NCBI RefSeq assembly: GCF_003610915.1
Contig: NZ_NSDJ01000001.1
Location: 3,782,001-3,846,000 of the forward strand
From: Rahnella variigena
Lineage (GTDB): Bacteria > Pseudomonadota > Gammaproteobacteria > Enterobacterales > Enterobacteriaceae
Direction of reading: 5' to 3'
Length of the DNA: 64,000 nt
Within the stretch, counting starts at the first letter, position 1. Every line of letters starts with the position of its first letter. Shown here in pieces: positions 10,555 to 19,055 of the stretch. Position numbers and translations under genes: made by a program. The notes below the pieces were generated by a model. The model was not told the origin of the DNA. It was given only the letters and a program-made list of their open reading frames with translations, and searched no databases.

Positions 10555-10676
10555 ATCATTCGAGTTGTATCAAGGCGGCAACTGAACAAATCCCCGGTCA
10601 CATACATCAGTATGTGACCGGGGTGAGTAAAGGCAGCCAACGCCGAGACAACGCGAAGGATGAAGCGAATCAGGTG
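10555..10676. repeat. ERIC-like intergenic repeat
   Basis: The core is a 14-bp perfect inverted repeat (10592-10605 with 10610-10623, loop ATCA). The flanks CGAGTTG, AAGGCGGCAA, GGGGTGAG and CAGCCAACGC match my recall of the enterobacterial repetitive intergenic consensus (ERIC). It lies between the convergent moeB and ybiT, and its right end reaches the ybiT stop codon at 10670-10672. The outer limits are approximate. Confidence 0.7.
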
Positions 10677-12265
10677 TTGATGCCCTGGCTACGCAGGTAA
10701 TCTTCATAGTTACCAGAGAAATCAATCACACGGGTCGGTGTCATTTCCAGAATACGCGTTGCCAGTGAGCTGACGAATTCACGGTCGTGGGAAACGAAGA
10801 TCAGCGTTCCTTCGTACATTTCCAGCGCCATGTTCAGTGACTCGATGGATTCCATATCAAGGTGGTTAGTTGGTTCATCCATAATCAGGATGTTTGGACG
10901 TTGCATCATCAGTTTCCCGAATAACATACGACCTTTCTCACCACCGGAAAGCACTTTCACTTTCTTCTTGATATCGTCCTGACCGAACAGCAGACGGCCT
11001 AACACACCGCGTACAGCCTGCTCATCGTCTTTCTCGGATTTCCACTGGCTCATCCAGTCGAATACGTTCAGGGTATCGTCGAATTCGTATTCGTGATCCT
11101 GCGCGTAATAACCGATTTTAGAGTTTTCAGACCATTTCACTGAACCGCTTTCCGGCTCATGTTCACCGACCAGCGTTTTCAGCAGGGTCGATTTACCGAT
11201 ACCGTTGGCACCCAGAATCGCGACTTTCTCGCCGACTTCCAGCATCAGGCCGAGGTTTTTAAACAGCGGACCGTTGTCGAAACCTTTGGTGATCTTTTCC
11301 ACTTCCAGCGCATTACGGAACAGTTTTTTGTCCTGCTCGAAACGCATGTAAGGGTTCTGACGGCTGGATGCTTTGATTTCATCGAGCTGAATTTTATCAA
11401 TCTGACGGGCGCGGGACGTTGCCTGTTTAGATTTAGAGGCGTTGGCGCTGAAGCGGCTGACGAACGATTGCAGTTCAGCAATCTGCGCTTTCTTCTTGGC
11501 GTTATTAGCTGTCAGAAGTTCACGAGCCTGCGTTGCCGCCGTCATGTATTCATCATAGTTGCCCGGATAAACACGCAGTTCGCCGTAGTCCAGATCCGCC
11601 ATGTGCGTACACACCATGTTCAGGAAGTGACGGTCATGCGAAATGATGATCATGGTGCTGTTACGTTCGTTCAGCACCTGCTCCAGCCAGCGAATAGTAT
11701 CGATATCCAGGTTGTTCGTTGGTTCGTCGAGCAGCAGAATTTCCGGGTCGGAGAACAGTGCCTGCGCCAGAAGCACACGCAGTTTAAAGCCCGGCGCGAT
11801 TTCGCTCATCGGACCATAATGTTGCTCAACAGGAATGCCTACGCCCAGCAGCAGTTCGCCGGCACGGGATTCTGCGCTGTAGCCGTCCATTTCACCGTAA
11901 GCGACTTCCAGATCAGCCACTTTGTAGCCGTCTTCTTCGCTCATTTCCGCCATGGCGTAAATGCGGTCGCGCTCTTCCTTCACTTCCCACAATTCGGTGT
12001 GGCCCATGATCACGGTGTCCAGCACGCTGAACTGTTCGAAGGCGAACTGATCCTGGCGTAATTTACCCAGACGTTCGTTCGGATCAAGAACGACGTTACC
12101 GCCAGAAGGCACTAAATCGCCACCGAGGATCTTCATGAAAGTGGACTTGCCACAACCGTTCGCGCCAATCAGGCCATAACGGTTACCGCCGCCAAATTTC
12201 ACGTTAATGTTTTCAAATAACGGCTTGCTGCCGAATTGCATGGTGATGTTGTAAGTACTTAGCAC
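10670..12265 (-). CDS. ybiT: ABC-F family ATPase YbiT
   Basis: Cytoplasmic ABC-F protein of 531 residues, a soluble tandem ATPase of the group that acts on ribosomes. Walker A motifs are GANGCGKST (about 36-44) and GANGIGKST (about 350). Between the domains lies the charged linker ([31 protein letters not shown]) that in ABC-F proteins reaches toward the peptidyl-transferase centre. There are no membrane segments, which separates it from transport ATPases. Length and sequence agree with E. coli YbiT (530). The stop codon lies inside the right edge of an ERIC-like repeat, so the last residues may differ from relatives. Confidence 0.95.
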   Translation of the reverse strand: MLSTYNITMQFGSKPLFENINVKFGGGNRYGLIGANGCGKSTFMKILGGDLVPSGGNVVLDPNERLGKLRQDQFAFEQFSVLDTVIMGHTELWEVKEERDRIYAMAEMSEEDGYKVADLEVAYGEMDGYSAESRAGELLLGVGIPVEQHYGPMSEIAPGFKLRVLLAQALFSDPEILLLDEPTNNLDIDTIRWLEQVLNERNSTMIIISHDRHFLNMVCTHMADLDYGELRVYPGNYDEYMTAATQARELLTANNAKKKAQIAELQSFVSRFSANASKSKQATSRARQIDKIQLDEIKASSRQNPYMRFEQDKKLFRNALEVEKITKGFDNGPLFKNLGLMLEVGEKVAILGANGIGKSTLLKTLVGEHEPESGSVKWSENSKIGYYAQDHEYEFDDTLNVFDWMSQWKSEKDDEQAVRGVLGRLLFGQDDIKKKVKVLSGGEKGRMLFGKLMMQRPNILIMDEPTNHLDMESIESLNMALEMYEGTLIFVSHDREFVSSLATRILEMTPTRVIDFSGNYEDYLRSQGINT

Positions 12266-12406
12266 AACGCTCGCTCTTAATTGGGAAATGTGATTTGGCG
12301 CGCATTATGCCACAACGGCGCGTTGGGATCGCCTCCCCTTGTGTACATTTTTCGCGCAATAGCTAAAAAAGTTCCCTGCACACTCAATCATCGTGGGGAA
12401 ATAAAA

Positions 12407-12434
12407 ACAAAAAACCCGACATAAGCCGGGTTTT
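12407..12434 (-). terminator. Intrinsic terminator of tsx
   Basis: The stem AAAACCCGAC/GCCGGGTTTT (12411-12420 with 12425-12434, one mismatch) has an A-rich plus-strand flank at 12402-12414. On the minus strand this reads as a hairpin followed by a T-run, just after the tsx stop. Confidence 0.8.
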
Positions 12435-12452
12435 ACAGGTCAGATTCGGGGA

Positions 12453-13340
12453 TCAGAAGTTGTAGCCGATCACGCCGTAGTAACCCCAGCCGGTGGACTT
12501 CACATCGAAGTTACCGTTGCCGAAGTTCAGCTCTGCGCCGTCAGCCCACTGGCCGCCGTTGTGGAAGTATCGCGCCACGAACGAGTAATGCCAGTGCGTG
12601 TAGTTCAGGGACAGAATATGGCTTGAGGCGATAGAGTTGTTAGAACGCGCTTTGTTGCCGTTCACGTCACGCATATCATCATCACCGAGTGAGGAGCCCC
12701 AGTCGAAGTTGGTGAACCCGATGTAGCTCAGGTTGCCGCCCCACAACTGTGTCAGCGGAACAAAGTATTTCACTTTGAAACGGTAACCGTCCCAGCTGTT
12801 TTCGTTGGCAGCGTTGTAGTTTTCCCACTGGTATTTTGCATACACGTTCAGAGACAGGCTCATCGGCAGGCCGGTATCAATATCGGTGCCCAGACCCATG
12901 TACCAGGTGTTCTGACGGTTTTCGCTGTCCGGACCCATATCGTAGATATAGTTGTTCGCGAAATACCACTCTTTGAACGGGCCAAAGCTCAGATCAGTGC
13001 CGGTCAGCTTATCAATAGAGAAACGCGGTTCGATTTCCATAAACAGCGGAGAACCGTTTTTATCCCAGATACCGGTGTCGTTACCGTTACCGGCGCCGAA
13101 GGTTTTAGGAATATCGATATAGCCGTAGAAATCAAACCAGTCTTTGTGCGCAAACGCTTCATATTCAAGGTAAACATCGTTACGCAGTGTCGGCCCGAAA
13201 CGGGTATCCGCGCTGCCTACAACGTTAACACTCTGGTGCCACCAGTCAGAAACAAATTCGCCCTTGCTATCATCAGCGAGCACGGTCGCGCTGTAGGACA
13301 AAGCCATCAAAGCGCCTGCTGCAATAATTTTATTTTTCAT
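12453..13340 (-). CDS. tsx: Nucleoside-specific outer membrane channel Tsx
   Basis: Twelve-stranded beta-barrel that lets nucleosides and deoxynucleosides cross the outer membrane. With the ATG at 13340 it has 295 residues. A 22-residue signal peptide (basic MKNK, hydrophobic core, cleavage near VLA/DD) is followed by [42 protein letters not shown] and the C-terminal YGVIGYNF with terminal Phe for the BAM machinery. The open frame extends 13 codons upstream, but those residues would spoil the signal peptide. A consensus CRP site lies 213 bases upstream, in keeping with the known cAMP-CRP/CytR control of tsx in E. coli. Confidence 0.95.
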   Translation of the reverse strand: MKNKIIAAGALMALSYSATVLADDSKGEFVSDWWHQSVNVVGSADTRFGPTLRNDVYLEYEAFAHKDWFDFYGYIDIPKTFGAGNGNDTGIWDKNGSPLFMEIEPRFSIDKLTGTDLSFGPFKEWYFANNYIYDMGPDSENRQNTWYMGLGTDIDTGLPMSLSLNVYAKYQWENYNAANENSWDGYRFKVKYFVPLTQLWGGNLSYIGFTNFDWGSSLGDDDMRDVNGNKARSNNSIASSHILSLNYTHWHYSFVARYFHNGGQWADGAELNFGNGNFDVKSTGWGYYGVIGYNF

Positions 13341-13552
13341 ATTTATACCAGAAGCGGGGGTGGGACAACGCCTTGCCACTTACAGACGTTGCATAAAACA
13401 AACCCTAAAACTGTGATCCGCAACCGATTGCTGCACATAGTGCATAAAACCTGCAATTTCCAGTTACTTCCTACAAGAGTCGACTTTTCTTAGCTAATAA
13501 ATAGATTTGGTCAAGGTTTGTCAATTTCTGTTTCATTCTGATACATCCCGAA

Positions 13553-13568
13553 TGTGATATTGATCACA
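13553..13568. promoter_or_regulatory. Predicted CRP site between tsx and the toxin-antitoxin genes
   Basis: TGTGATATTGATCACA has two perfect half sites with a 6-base spacer. It fits the known catabolite control of tsx. It is also about 140 bases upstream of the plus-strand antitoxin start, but that gene has its own operator. Confidence 0.7.
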
Positions 13569-13621
13569 CATATGTTTCGGGTTTATTTCATTCACGTGAT
13601 CCGGGGCCAGAAAAAAACATC

Positions 13622-13674
13622 GTTCATAAAATGAACATTCGTTATTTGTCATGCTATAGTAATGACAAATAACG
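13622..13674 (+). promoter_or_regulatory. Promoter and autoregulatory operator of the Xre/RES module
   Basis: A 13-bp perfect inverted repeat CGTTATTTGTCAT (13640-13652) and ATGACAAATAACG (13662-13674) flanks a candidate -10 TATAGT (13655-13660). A -35-like TGAACA stands at 13632-13637, 17 bases upstream. A second palindrome, GTTCAT-N3-ATGAAC (13622-13636), overlaps the -35. A bound Xre antitoxin would cover the promoter, the usual mode of autorepression of such modules. Position and symmetry are seen; the binding is inferred. Confidence 0.7.
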
Positions 13675-13691
13675 GTACGGAGGAACGCAGT

Positions 13692-14153
13692 ATGAATTCA
13701 AAAATTTCCGGGCTGTCTTCCAGCCTTTTGCAAAAACCTGCAACCCCGCTTTGGCAATCTGCGGGACTTCCCGCAAGCAGCGGAATTAGTTTGATTAATG
13801 CCATACAAAAGGGATTTCCGGTTGATAGTATCAGCCGTCTTAATACTGAGCTGGGATGGCCGAAAATGGTGTTACTGGAAATAATGGGGATTAACGAACG
13901 TAATTATGCGCGTCGTAAAGCCGGGAACGGATTGCTGAAAAGTGAAGAGAGCGAGCGAGTGGCGCGGCTGGTACGCATCGTAGATGCTGCCACCGATTTG
14001 TTTGAAGGGGATCGTGTCGCTGCGCTCGAGTGGTTTACCCGCCCTGCTCCGGCACTGGATGGCTCACGTCCGCTGGAACTGTTGTCCTCTGAAGCGGGTG
14101 CGGTGGAAGTCAGCCGGTTGATTGGTCGTCTTGAGCACGGTGTTTTCAATTGA
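13692..14153 (+). CDS. Xre-type antitoxin of a RES/Xre toxin-antitoxin pair
   Basis: A 153-residue protein with the antitoxin Xre/MbcA/ParS organisation. An N-terminal helix-turn-helix-like region (ISLINAIQKGFPVDSISRLN, then LGWPKMVLLEIMGINERNYARRK) is followed by the DUF2384-like C-terminal part (LLKSEESERVARLVRIVDAATDLF and ALEWFTRPAPALDGSRPLELL), which caps the toxin active site. The ATG at 13692 follows GGAGGAACGCAGT; an upstream in-frame ATG at 13662 lies inside the operator and is unlikely. Its end overlaps the toxin start. It probably neutralises the RES protein and represses its own promoter. Confidence 0.85.
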   Translation: MNSKISGLSSSLLQKPATPLWQSAGLPASSGISLINAIQKGFPVDSISRLNTELGWPKMVLLEIMGINERNYARRKAGNGLLKSEESERVARLVRIVDAATDLFEGDRVAALEWFTRPAPALDGSRPLELLSSEAGAVEVSRLIGRLEHGVFN

Positions 14154-14608
14154 AGCTGTTTCGTATCGTGCAAACCCGCCATCTGGCGACAGCCTGGTCG
14201 GGCGCAGGTGCACAGCTTTATGGCGGGCGCTGGAATCCGCCGGGCAGGCCGGTGGTTTATGTCACCACCAGTATTTCGCTGGCGATCCTGGAAATCCTGG
14301 TGCATTTGCAAAACAGTATGCTGATGCGGTCGTATACCTTGCTCAGTATAGAAGTGCCGGAGGAACTGCTGGATACGCTGGAAGTTTCCGAACTGGCATC
14401 TGACTGGCGGAGTGCATCGCCGCCGGACAGCACACAACGTCAGGGTGACGCCTGGCTCGAGGAAGGTGATTATGTCGGGCTGAAAGTGCCGTCGGTCATT
14501 GTGCCGTCGGAATACAACGTGTTGCTGAATCCGCAGCATCCGGCTTTTGTCGATTTACTGAGTTCAGTAGAACGCGAGCCGATGATATTTGACCCGCGCC
14601 TGCAATAG
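14150..14608 (+). CDS. RES-domain toxin
   Basis: A 152-residue RES-domain protein. Members of this family kill or arrest their host by consuming NAD+. The name-giving residues are visible: Arg27 in YGGRWNP, Glu48 in AILEILVH and Ser120 in VPSEYNVLLNP. The start is a TTG overlapping the antitoxin stop (TTGA at 14150-14153), which suits low toxin synthesis coupled to antitoxin translation. All key residues are present, so the toxin looks intact. Whether it degrades NAD+ or ADP-ribosylates a target cannot be told from sequence. Confidence 0.87.
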   Translation: MKLFRIVQTRHLATAWSGAGAQLYGGRWNPPGRPVVYVTTSISLAILEILVHLQNSMLMRSYTLLSIEVPEELLDTLEVSELASDWRSASPPDSTQRQGDAWLEEGDYVGLKVPSVIVPSEYNVLLNPQHPAFVDLLSSVEREPMIFDPRLQ

Positions 14609-14645
14609 CCACTCTTACAGAAACGGGTCTTTTTACTTTCAGAGA

Positions 14646-15098
14646 TTATTCCGCTTTCCGGTTACTGCGATATATCAGCGCCAGCGCAATAATCAGGCAG
14701 GGAATAGCCGCCAGCCGGTGCCATGACAACGCAATTTGCGGATTATCCAGCCAGCCGAAATTATCGATCAACATCCCCATACTCAGCTGTCCGAGGATGA
14801 CTGCAACAGTCGCCGCTGCAGTACCGACACGCGGGACGGCAGTTACCATCACAATGATGTAAGGCACACCAAATAACGCCCCCGCAAGTTGCCATTTTGG
14901 TACCGTCAGCAAGGTTTCCGGTTGCGGTGTTTGCAGGAATAACACCAGCACGGCAGTAATTGCTGCGCCGACGCTGAATGTCAGAAAGGCGCTTTTCAGC
15001 ACACCCACCTTTTCCCCTAACTGCCCGTTGACTGCCGCCTGCATACTCAGCGCAGCACCTGCGACAATCGCAAGAATAATCATAATCATTTCAGTCAT
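14646..15098 (-). CDS. YdcZ/DUF606-family membrane protein (second of pair)
   Basis: A 150-residue integral membrane protein with about five hydrophobic helices. It starts MIMIILAIVAGAALSMQAAVNGQLG, the half-repeat typical of the YdcZ/DUF606 branch of the drug/metabolite transporter superfamily. Such five-helix proteins are thought to work as dimers in opposite topology. It starts three bases after the stop of a second family member, so the two likely form one transporter. The substrate is unknown. The stop is 38 bases from the end of the RES toxin gene, which is convergent. Confidence 0.8.
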   Translation of the reverse strand: MTEMIMIILAIVAGAALSMQAAVNGQLGEKVGVLKSAFLTFSVGAAITAVLVLFLQTPQPETLLTVPKWQLAGALFGVPYIIVMVTAVPRVGTAAATVAVILGQLSMGMLIDNFGWLDNPQIALSWHRLAAIPCLIIALALIYRSNRKAE

Positions 15099-15101
15099 GT
15101 T

Positions 15102-15536
15102 TCAGCCCCAGGCAATCAGAATAAGTGCAGCAACGATAAACAGCAGAGCCAGCAGGCGTTCACCGCCGACTTTCTTATGCGGCGTACCAAACCAGCCGTA
15201 ATGGTCGATCAGCACACTTTTCGCCACCTGCCCGGATAAAATCGCAATCATTGTCATGCCGATACCAATGACCGGTGTCGCGAGCGTCAGCACCACGACA
15301 TACACGGGACCGAGGACGCCACCCAGCAGTTTCCAGCCTGGTTGTTCTGTGAAAGACGGCGCATTACGCGGGCTGAAAAACAGCACCAGCAAACCGGTCA
15401 GTACGGCACCGACGCCGAAAATACTCAGTGTTGCCCACAGATGCCCGACTTCTGTTCCCAGCGGACCAATCAGTCCTGCCTCCAGTGACAGCCCCATCCC
15501 CGCCAGAATAACCAGCGGAATTAACATCAGATTCAT
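15102..15536 (-). CDS. YdcZ/DUF606-family membrane protein (first of pair)
   Basis: A 144-residue membrane protein of the same family as its downstream neighbour. It shares the GLSLEAGLIGPLG start element and helix pattern but is clearly diverged. It lies first in the two-gene minus-strand operon, divergent from a LysR regulator about 100 bases away. Paired DUF606 proteins next to a LysR gene recur in Enterobacterales; the likely role is export or uptake of a small compound sensed by that regulator, which is inference. Confidence 0.8.
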   Translation of the reverse strand: MNLMLIPLVILAGMGLSLEAGLIGPLGTEVGHLWATLSIFGVGAVLTGLLVLFFSPRNAPSFTEQPGWKLLGGVLGPVYVVVLTLATPVIGIGMTMIAILSGQVAKSVLIDHYGWFGTPHKKVGGERLLALLFIVAALILIAWG

Positions 15537-15638
15537 TTTTACCCTGCTTTTTGTTTTTTGAGAGGCGGCGACTATAGCGTGACAGAACTATGCGAAAAAC
15601 AGCACAATGAGGAAAATACCTTTGCAGGAATTGCACAG

Positions 15639-16571
15639 ATGAAAGGTTTTAATCAGATTAACATTCAGGCATTACGGCTGTATGTCGCCGTACTGGATCA
15701 GGGCAGTTTCTCTGAAGTGGCGCGCCGGGAAGCGATGTCGCCATCAACCGTATCGCGGGTGATTTCACAACTGGAACAGGCGTTACAGACACAGCTTTTG
15801 TACCGAAATACGCGTGCCGTCAGTCCGACAGAATCGGGCAAACTGCTGGCAGAACATGCGCGTCAGGTACTGGCTCAGCTGGATCTCGCCGCGCTGGATT
15901 TACAGGAACAGGACAGCGAACCCGGCGGACTGATCCGCATCAATGCTCCCGTAGTGTTTGGCCAGCGCCACCTTGCGCCGTGGCTGCATGAGCTCAACGC
16001 ACGATACCCGCGCCTGAATATTGAACTGATGCAAACCGATGATTTCATCGACCCGTTACAGGACAGCGTGGATTTGCTGATCCGCATTGGCGTGATGACA
16101 GATTCCACTTTGCAGGCGCGTACGCTTGGCCACCAGAATTTCCGCCTTGCCGCGAGTCCGGCGTATCTTGCACGCGCAGGAACGCCGAAAACGCCGGACG
16201 ATTTAGTCAGTCACAGTTGTCTGGTTTTCAAAGGATTTGCCGGTTCGCAGCGCTGGTATTTCCGTCAGCCTGAACAGGAATGGCGCTCGCTAAACCTGCG
16301 GGGATCACTGACCAGTAATAATGCAGAAACCCTGACACAGGCGGGGATCGACGCCATGGGGCTGGTTGTATTTCCTACCTGGCTGATAGGCGATGCATTG
16401 CGGGACGGTCGTCTGGTCAGCGTGCTCGAAGACTATCAGGTATCGACGTCGCCGGAGCCGCAAACCATATCGGCGCTGTACCCGAACAGCAGACGCCCTT
16501 CGATCAAAGTACGGGCGGTGATTGATTTTCTGGTGGAGAAGTTTGGGAGTCCGGCGTACTGGGAAAGGTAA
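15639..16571 (+). CDS. LysR-family transcriptional regulator
   Basis: A 310-residue LysR protein. The N-terminal winged helix-turn-helix covers about residues 8-65 (ALRLYVAVLDQGSFSEVARR, then SPSTVSRVISQLEQAL). A linker helix and a two-lobe effector-binding domain follow (about 95-300; RINAPVVFGQRHLAPWL begins it). The ATG at 15639 gives the standard length and is preceded by GCAGGAATT; the frame opens further upstream but that part is not LysR-like. It is divergent from the two YdcZ-family genes and is probably their regulator. The effector is not predictable. Confidence 0.87.
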   Translation: MKGFNQINIQALRLYVAVLDQGSFSEVARREAMSPSTVSRVISQLEQALQTQLLYRNTRAVSPTESGKLLAEHARQVLAQLDLAALDLQEQDSEPGGLIRINAPVVFGQRHLAPWLHELNARYPRLNIELMQTDDFIDPLQDSVDLLIRIGVMTDSTLQARTLGHQNFRLAASPAYLARAGTPKTPDDLVSHSCLVFKGFAGSQRWYFRQPEQEWRSLNLRGSLTSNNAETLTQAGIDAMGLVVFPTWLIGDALRDGRLVSVLEDYQVSTSPEPQTISALYPNSRRPSIKVRAVIDFLVEKFGSPAYWER

Positions 16572-16593
16572 ACATATCCGTCTTCTGAGTTGC

Positions 16594-16761
16594 CATTAAT
16601 ACCCCCTCCCCGCCTCCCCCTTCGCAGGGGGAGGAGTAAAACCCGATCGGTTATATCCCATGCGAAGGAAGATGAGTAAAACCCGATCGGCTATATCCCA
16701 TGCAAGGGGCTCGATCGGCTCCCTCCCCTGCGAAGGGGAGGGTTGGGGTGGGGTATTAATG
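16594..16761. repeat. GC-rich palindromic repeat, family A copy 1
   Basis: A 168-bp element bounded by perfect 12-bp terminal inverted repeats CATTAATACCCC (16594-16605) and GGGGTATTAATG (16750-16761). Each end carries a C/G-run hairpin with a TTCGC or TGCGA turn. Inside is a 30-bp direct duplication (16634-16663 and 16674-16703, one mismatch, 40-bp period). Related copies lie at 32591-32742 and 55159-55283 in this window. It sits between the convergent LysR gene and elaA. Confidence 0.85.
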
Positions 16762-16797
16762 ACAAAAACAATGCTGAAGCTTGCGCTTCACCCAATA

Positions 16798-17256
16798 TCA
16801 GGAATTCAGTTCCATCCCCACATGCGCAATCCCATCTTCATCATAAATCTCCGTATACGCCACAAACCCCAGCCGGCCGTAGAATCCCTGCAAATGCGCC
16901 TGCGCGGAAATCGCGACGCGCGCGTCCGGCCAGTGTTTCTGGCAGGAAATCAGCGCCTGTTCCATCAGCTGATATCCCAGTTTCAGGCCACGCGCGGAAG
17001 GGGCAACAATCACCCGTCCGATTGCCACCTCATCATCGGAACGCAGAATACGCGCATAGGCCGCTATTTTACCGTCCAGCCAGGCGATGATATGACGATT
17101 TTCACCGGTCAGATCCTGCCCGTCGATGTCCTGATATACGCAGGTTTGCTCGACCACAAACACTTCGCTGCGCAGTGCCAGAATGGCGTAAAGCTGTGCT
17201 GTGTTGAGTTCGCTGTGATGGTAATCCTGCCAGTGAAGCGATGATGATCCGGTCAT
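16798..17256 (-). CDS. elaA: GNAT-family acetyltransferase ElaA
   Basis: A 152-residue GNAT protein matching E. coli ElaA over its whole length: WQDYHHSEL, LYAILALRSEVFVVEQ, YQDIDGQDLTGENRHI and AQAHLQGFYGRLGF. The acetyl-CoA loop is IGRVIVAPSARGLKLGYQLM (about 80-100). The physiological substrate is not established. The RNA ends toward a family A repeat. Confidence 0.92.
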   Translation of the reverse strand: MTGSSSLHWQDYHHSELNTAQLYAILALRSEVFVVEQTCVYQDIDGQDLTGENRHIIAWLDGKIAAYARILRSDDEVAIGRVIVAPSARGLKLGYQLMEQALISCQKHWPDARVAISAQAHLQGFYGRLGFVAYTEIYDEDGIAHVGMELNS

Positions 17257-17286
17257 GAGTAAGTGCCCTGCCTTTTCTGAAAGCCC

Positions 17287-17321
17287 AAAAAAAAGAGATA
17301 TTCCTGAGAATATCTCTTTTT
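17287..17321. terminator. Intrinsic terminator between elaA and betA
   Basis: A 13-bp perfect stem (17291-17303 with 17308-17320, loop CTGA) with long A and T flanks. It stands between the betA stop at 17346 and the upstream side of elaA, both on the minus strand. In form it is bidirectional and isolates the bet genes from elaA. Confidence 0.75.
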
Positions 17322-17345
17322 AACACACGTTTTACAGCCAATTTA

Positions 17346-19031
17346 TCAGGCAGATTTCTTCAGCGGTGTCGTGCGAACCGGCGCATCGCCTGCGGTGTAA
17401 TACTCTGCGGTACTGCGCGGTAACGGCTGACGCCCGCGGATTTTATCAGCAATCTTTTCTGCGATCATAATCGTCGTCGCGTTCAGGTTACCGGTAATGA
17501 TCTGCGGCATGATGGAGGCATCCACCACGCGCAGGCTTTCTACACCGTGAACGCGCCCTTCTCCATCCACCACCGCCATCTCATCGGTACCCATTTTGCA
17601 GGAGCACGAAGGATGGAACGCCGTTTCGGCATGCTCGCGGATAAACGCATCCAGTTCTTCATCAGTCTGTACGTTTTCACCCGGACTGATTTCACGACCA
17701 CGGTAAGGATCCAGCGCTGGCTGATTCATGATTTCACGCGTGATGCGGATAGCGTCGCGGAACTCGTGCCAGTCCTGCTCGGTTGCCATGTAATTAAACA
17801 GGATGCTCGGATGCTGGCGCGGATCTTTCGATTTCACCTGCACGCGGCCACGGCTTGGCGAACGCATGGAACCCACGTGCGCCTGAAAACCATGCTCTTT
17901 CACCGCGTTGCTGCCGTTGTAGTTAATCGCCACCGGCAGGAAGTGATACTGAATATTCGGCCAGGCAAACTCTTCGCGGCTGCGGATAAAACCACCCGCT
18001 TCGAACTGATTGCTCGCGCCGACACCGGTACCTTTAAACAACCATTCTGCGCCAATCGCGGGCTGGTTATGCATCTGCAAGGCCGGGTATAAAGACACCG
18101 GCTGGGTGCAGCTGTATTGCAGGTACATCTCCAGATGATCCTGCAGATTCTCGCCGACGCCCGGCAAATCATGAACCAGCGGAATCTCCAGACGGTTGAG
18201 CAGCTCCGCTGCGCCGACACCCGAACGTTGCAGAATTTGCGGTGACGCAATCGCGCCGCTGCACAGCAACACTTCACGTTTCGCTTTCGCCGTTTTAGCG
18301 TTGTAGTCGTCACCGTGGAAATAGCTGACGCCCGTGGCACGCTTGCCTTCAAACAGAATTCTGTCGGTCAGCGCGTGGGTCACGATGGTCAGATTGGCTC
18401 GCGGTTTGGCCTGATCCAGATACCCGCGCGCAGTACTTGCACGACGGCCTTTCGGTGTCACGGTTCTGTCCATCGGACCAAAACCTTCCTGCTGATAACC
18501 GTTCAGGTCGTCGGTACGCGGATACCCTGCCTGCACACCGGCTTCAATCATCGCGTGGAACAGCGGGTTATTGCCTTTTTTCGGCGTCGCCACACTGACC
18601 GGTCCGTCGCCACCGTGAAAATCATTCGGACCGATATCGCGGGTTTCGGCTTTGCGGAAATACGGCAGGCAGTCCAGATAACTCCAGTCTTCCAGACCCG
18701 GCGCTTTCGCCCAGTTATCGAAATCCATCGCATTACCGCGGATGTAACACATACCGTTAATCAGCGAAGAACCGCCCAGACCTTTACCACGCCCGCATTC
18801 CATACGGCGGTTATTCATGTGCGGTTCCGGGTCGGTTTCATACGCCCAGTTGTAACGACGCCCCTGTAACGGGAAAGCCAACGCAGCAGGCATCTGTGTG
18901 CGGAAATCCAGACGATAATCCGGGCCGCCCGCTTCCAGCAGCAACACGCTGACGTTGCTGTCTTCGGTCAGCCGGGTGGCGAGAACGTTGCCGGCAGAAC
19001 CGGCACCAATAATGATGTAATCGTAATCCAT
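17346..19031 (-). CDS. betA: Choline dehydrogenase BetA
   Basis: FAD-dependent GMC oxidoreductase that oxidises choline to betaine aldehyde at the membrane, first step of glycine betaine synthesis. The 561-residue protein (E. coli 556) has the FAD-binding [16 protein letters not shown] at the N-terminus, [15 protein letters not shown] as GMC signature, and the C-terminal HPSCSCKMG with the catalytic histidine. The gene follows betB by 24 bases with an AGGAG before the ATG. It ends the betIBA operon. Confidence 0.97.
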   Translation of the reverse strand: MDYDYIIIGAGSAGNVLATRLTEDSNVSVLLLEAGGPDYRLDFRTQMPAALAFPLQGRRYNWAYETDPEPHMNNRRMECGRGKGLGGSSLINGMCYIRGNAMDFDNWAKAPGLEDWSYLDCLPYFRKAETRDIGPNDFHGGDGPVSVATPKKGNNPLFHAMIEAGVQAGYPRTDDLNGYQQEGFGPMDRTVTPKGRRASTARGYLDQAKPRANLTIVTHALTDRILFEGKRATGVSYFHGDDYNAKTAKAKREVLLCSGAIASPQILQRSGVGAAELLNRLEIPLVHDLPGVGENLQDHLEMYLQYSCTQPVSLYPALQMHNQPAIGAEWLFKGTGVGASNQFEAGGFIRSREEFAWPNIQYHFLPVAINYNGSNAVKEHGFQAHVGSMRSPSRGRVQVKSKDPRQHPSILFNYMATEQDWHEFRDAIRITREIMNQPALDPYRGREISPGENVQTDEELDAFIREHAETAFHPSCSCKMGTDEMAVVDGEGRVHGVESLRVVDASIMPQIITGNLNATTIMIAEKIADKIRGRQPLPRSTAEYYTAGDAPVRTTPLKKSA

Positions 19032-19055
19032 TAAAATCTCCTCTGTCGCGGCGGA

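Noticed and set aside
11159..12061. 300-codon ORF on the plus strand opposite ybiT
   Set aside because: It is the antisense of a strongly conserved ABC-F gene, its product has no recognisable domain and there is no ribosome site.
13904..14539. 211-codon ORF on the minus strand opposite the Xre/RES genes
   Set aside because: Antisense to two genes with clear domains; no recognisable product.
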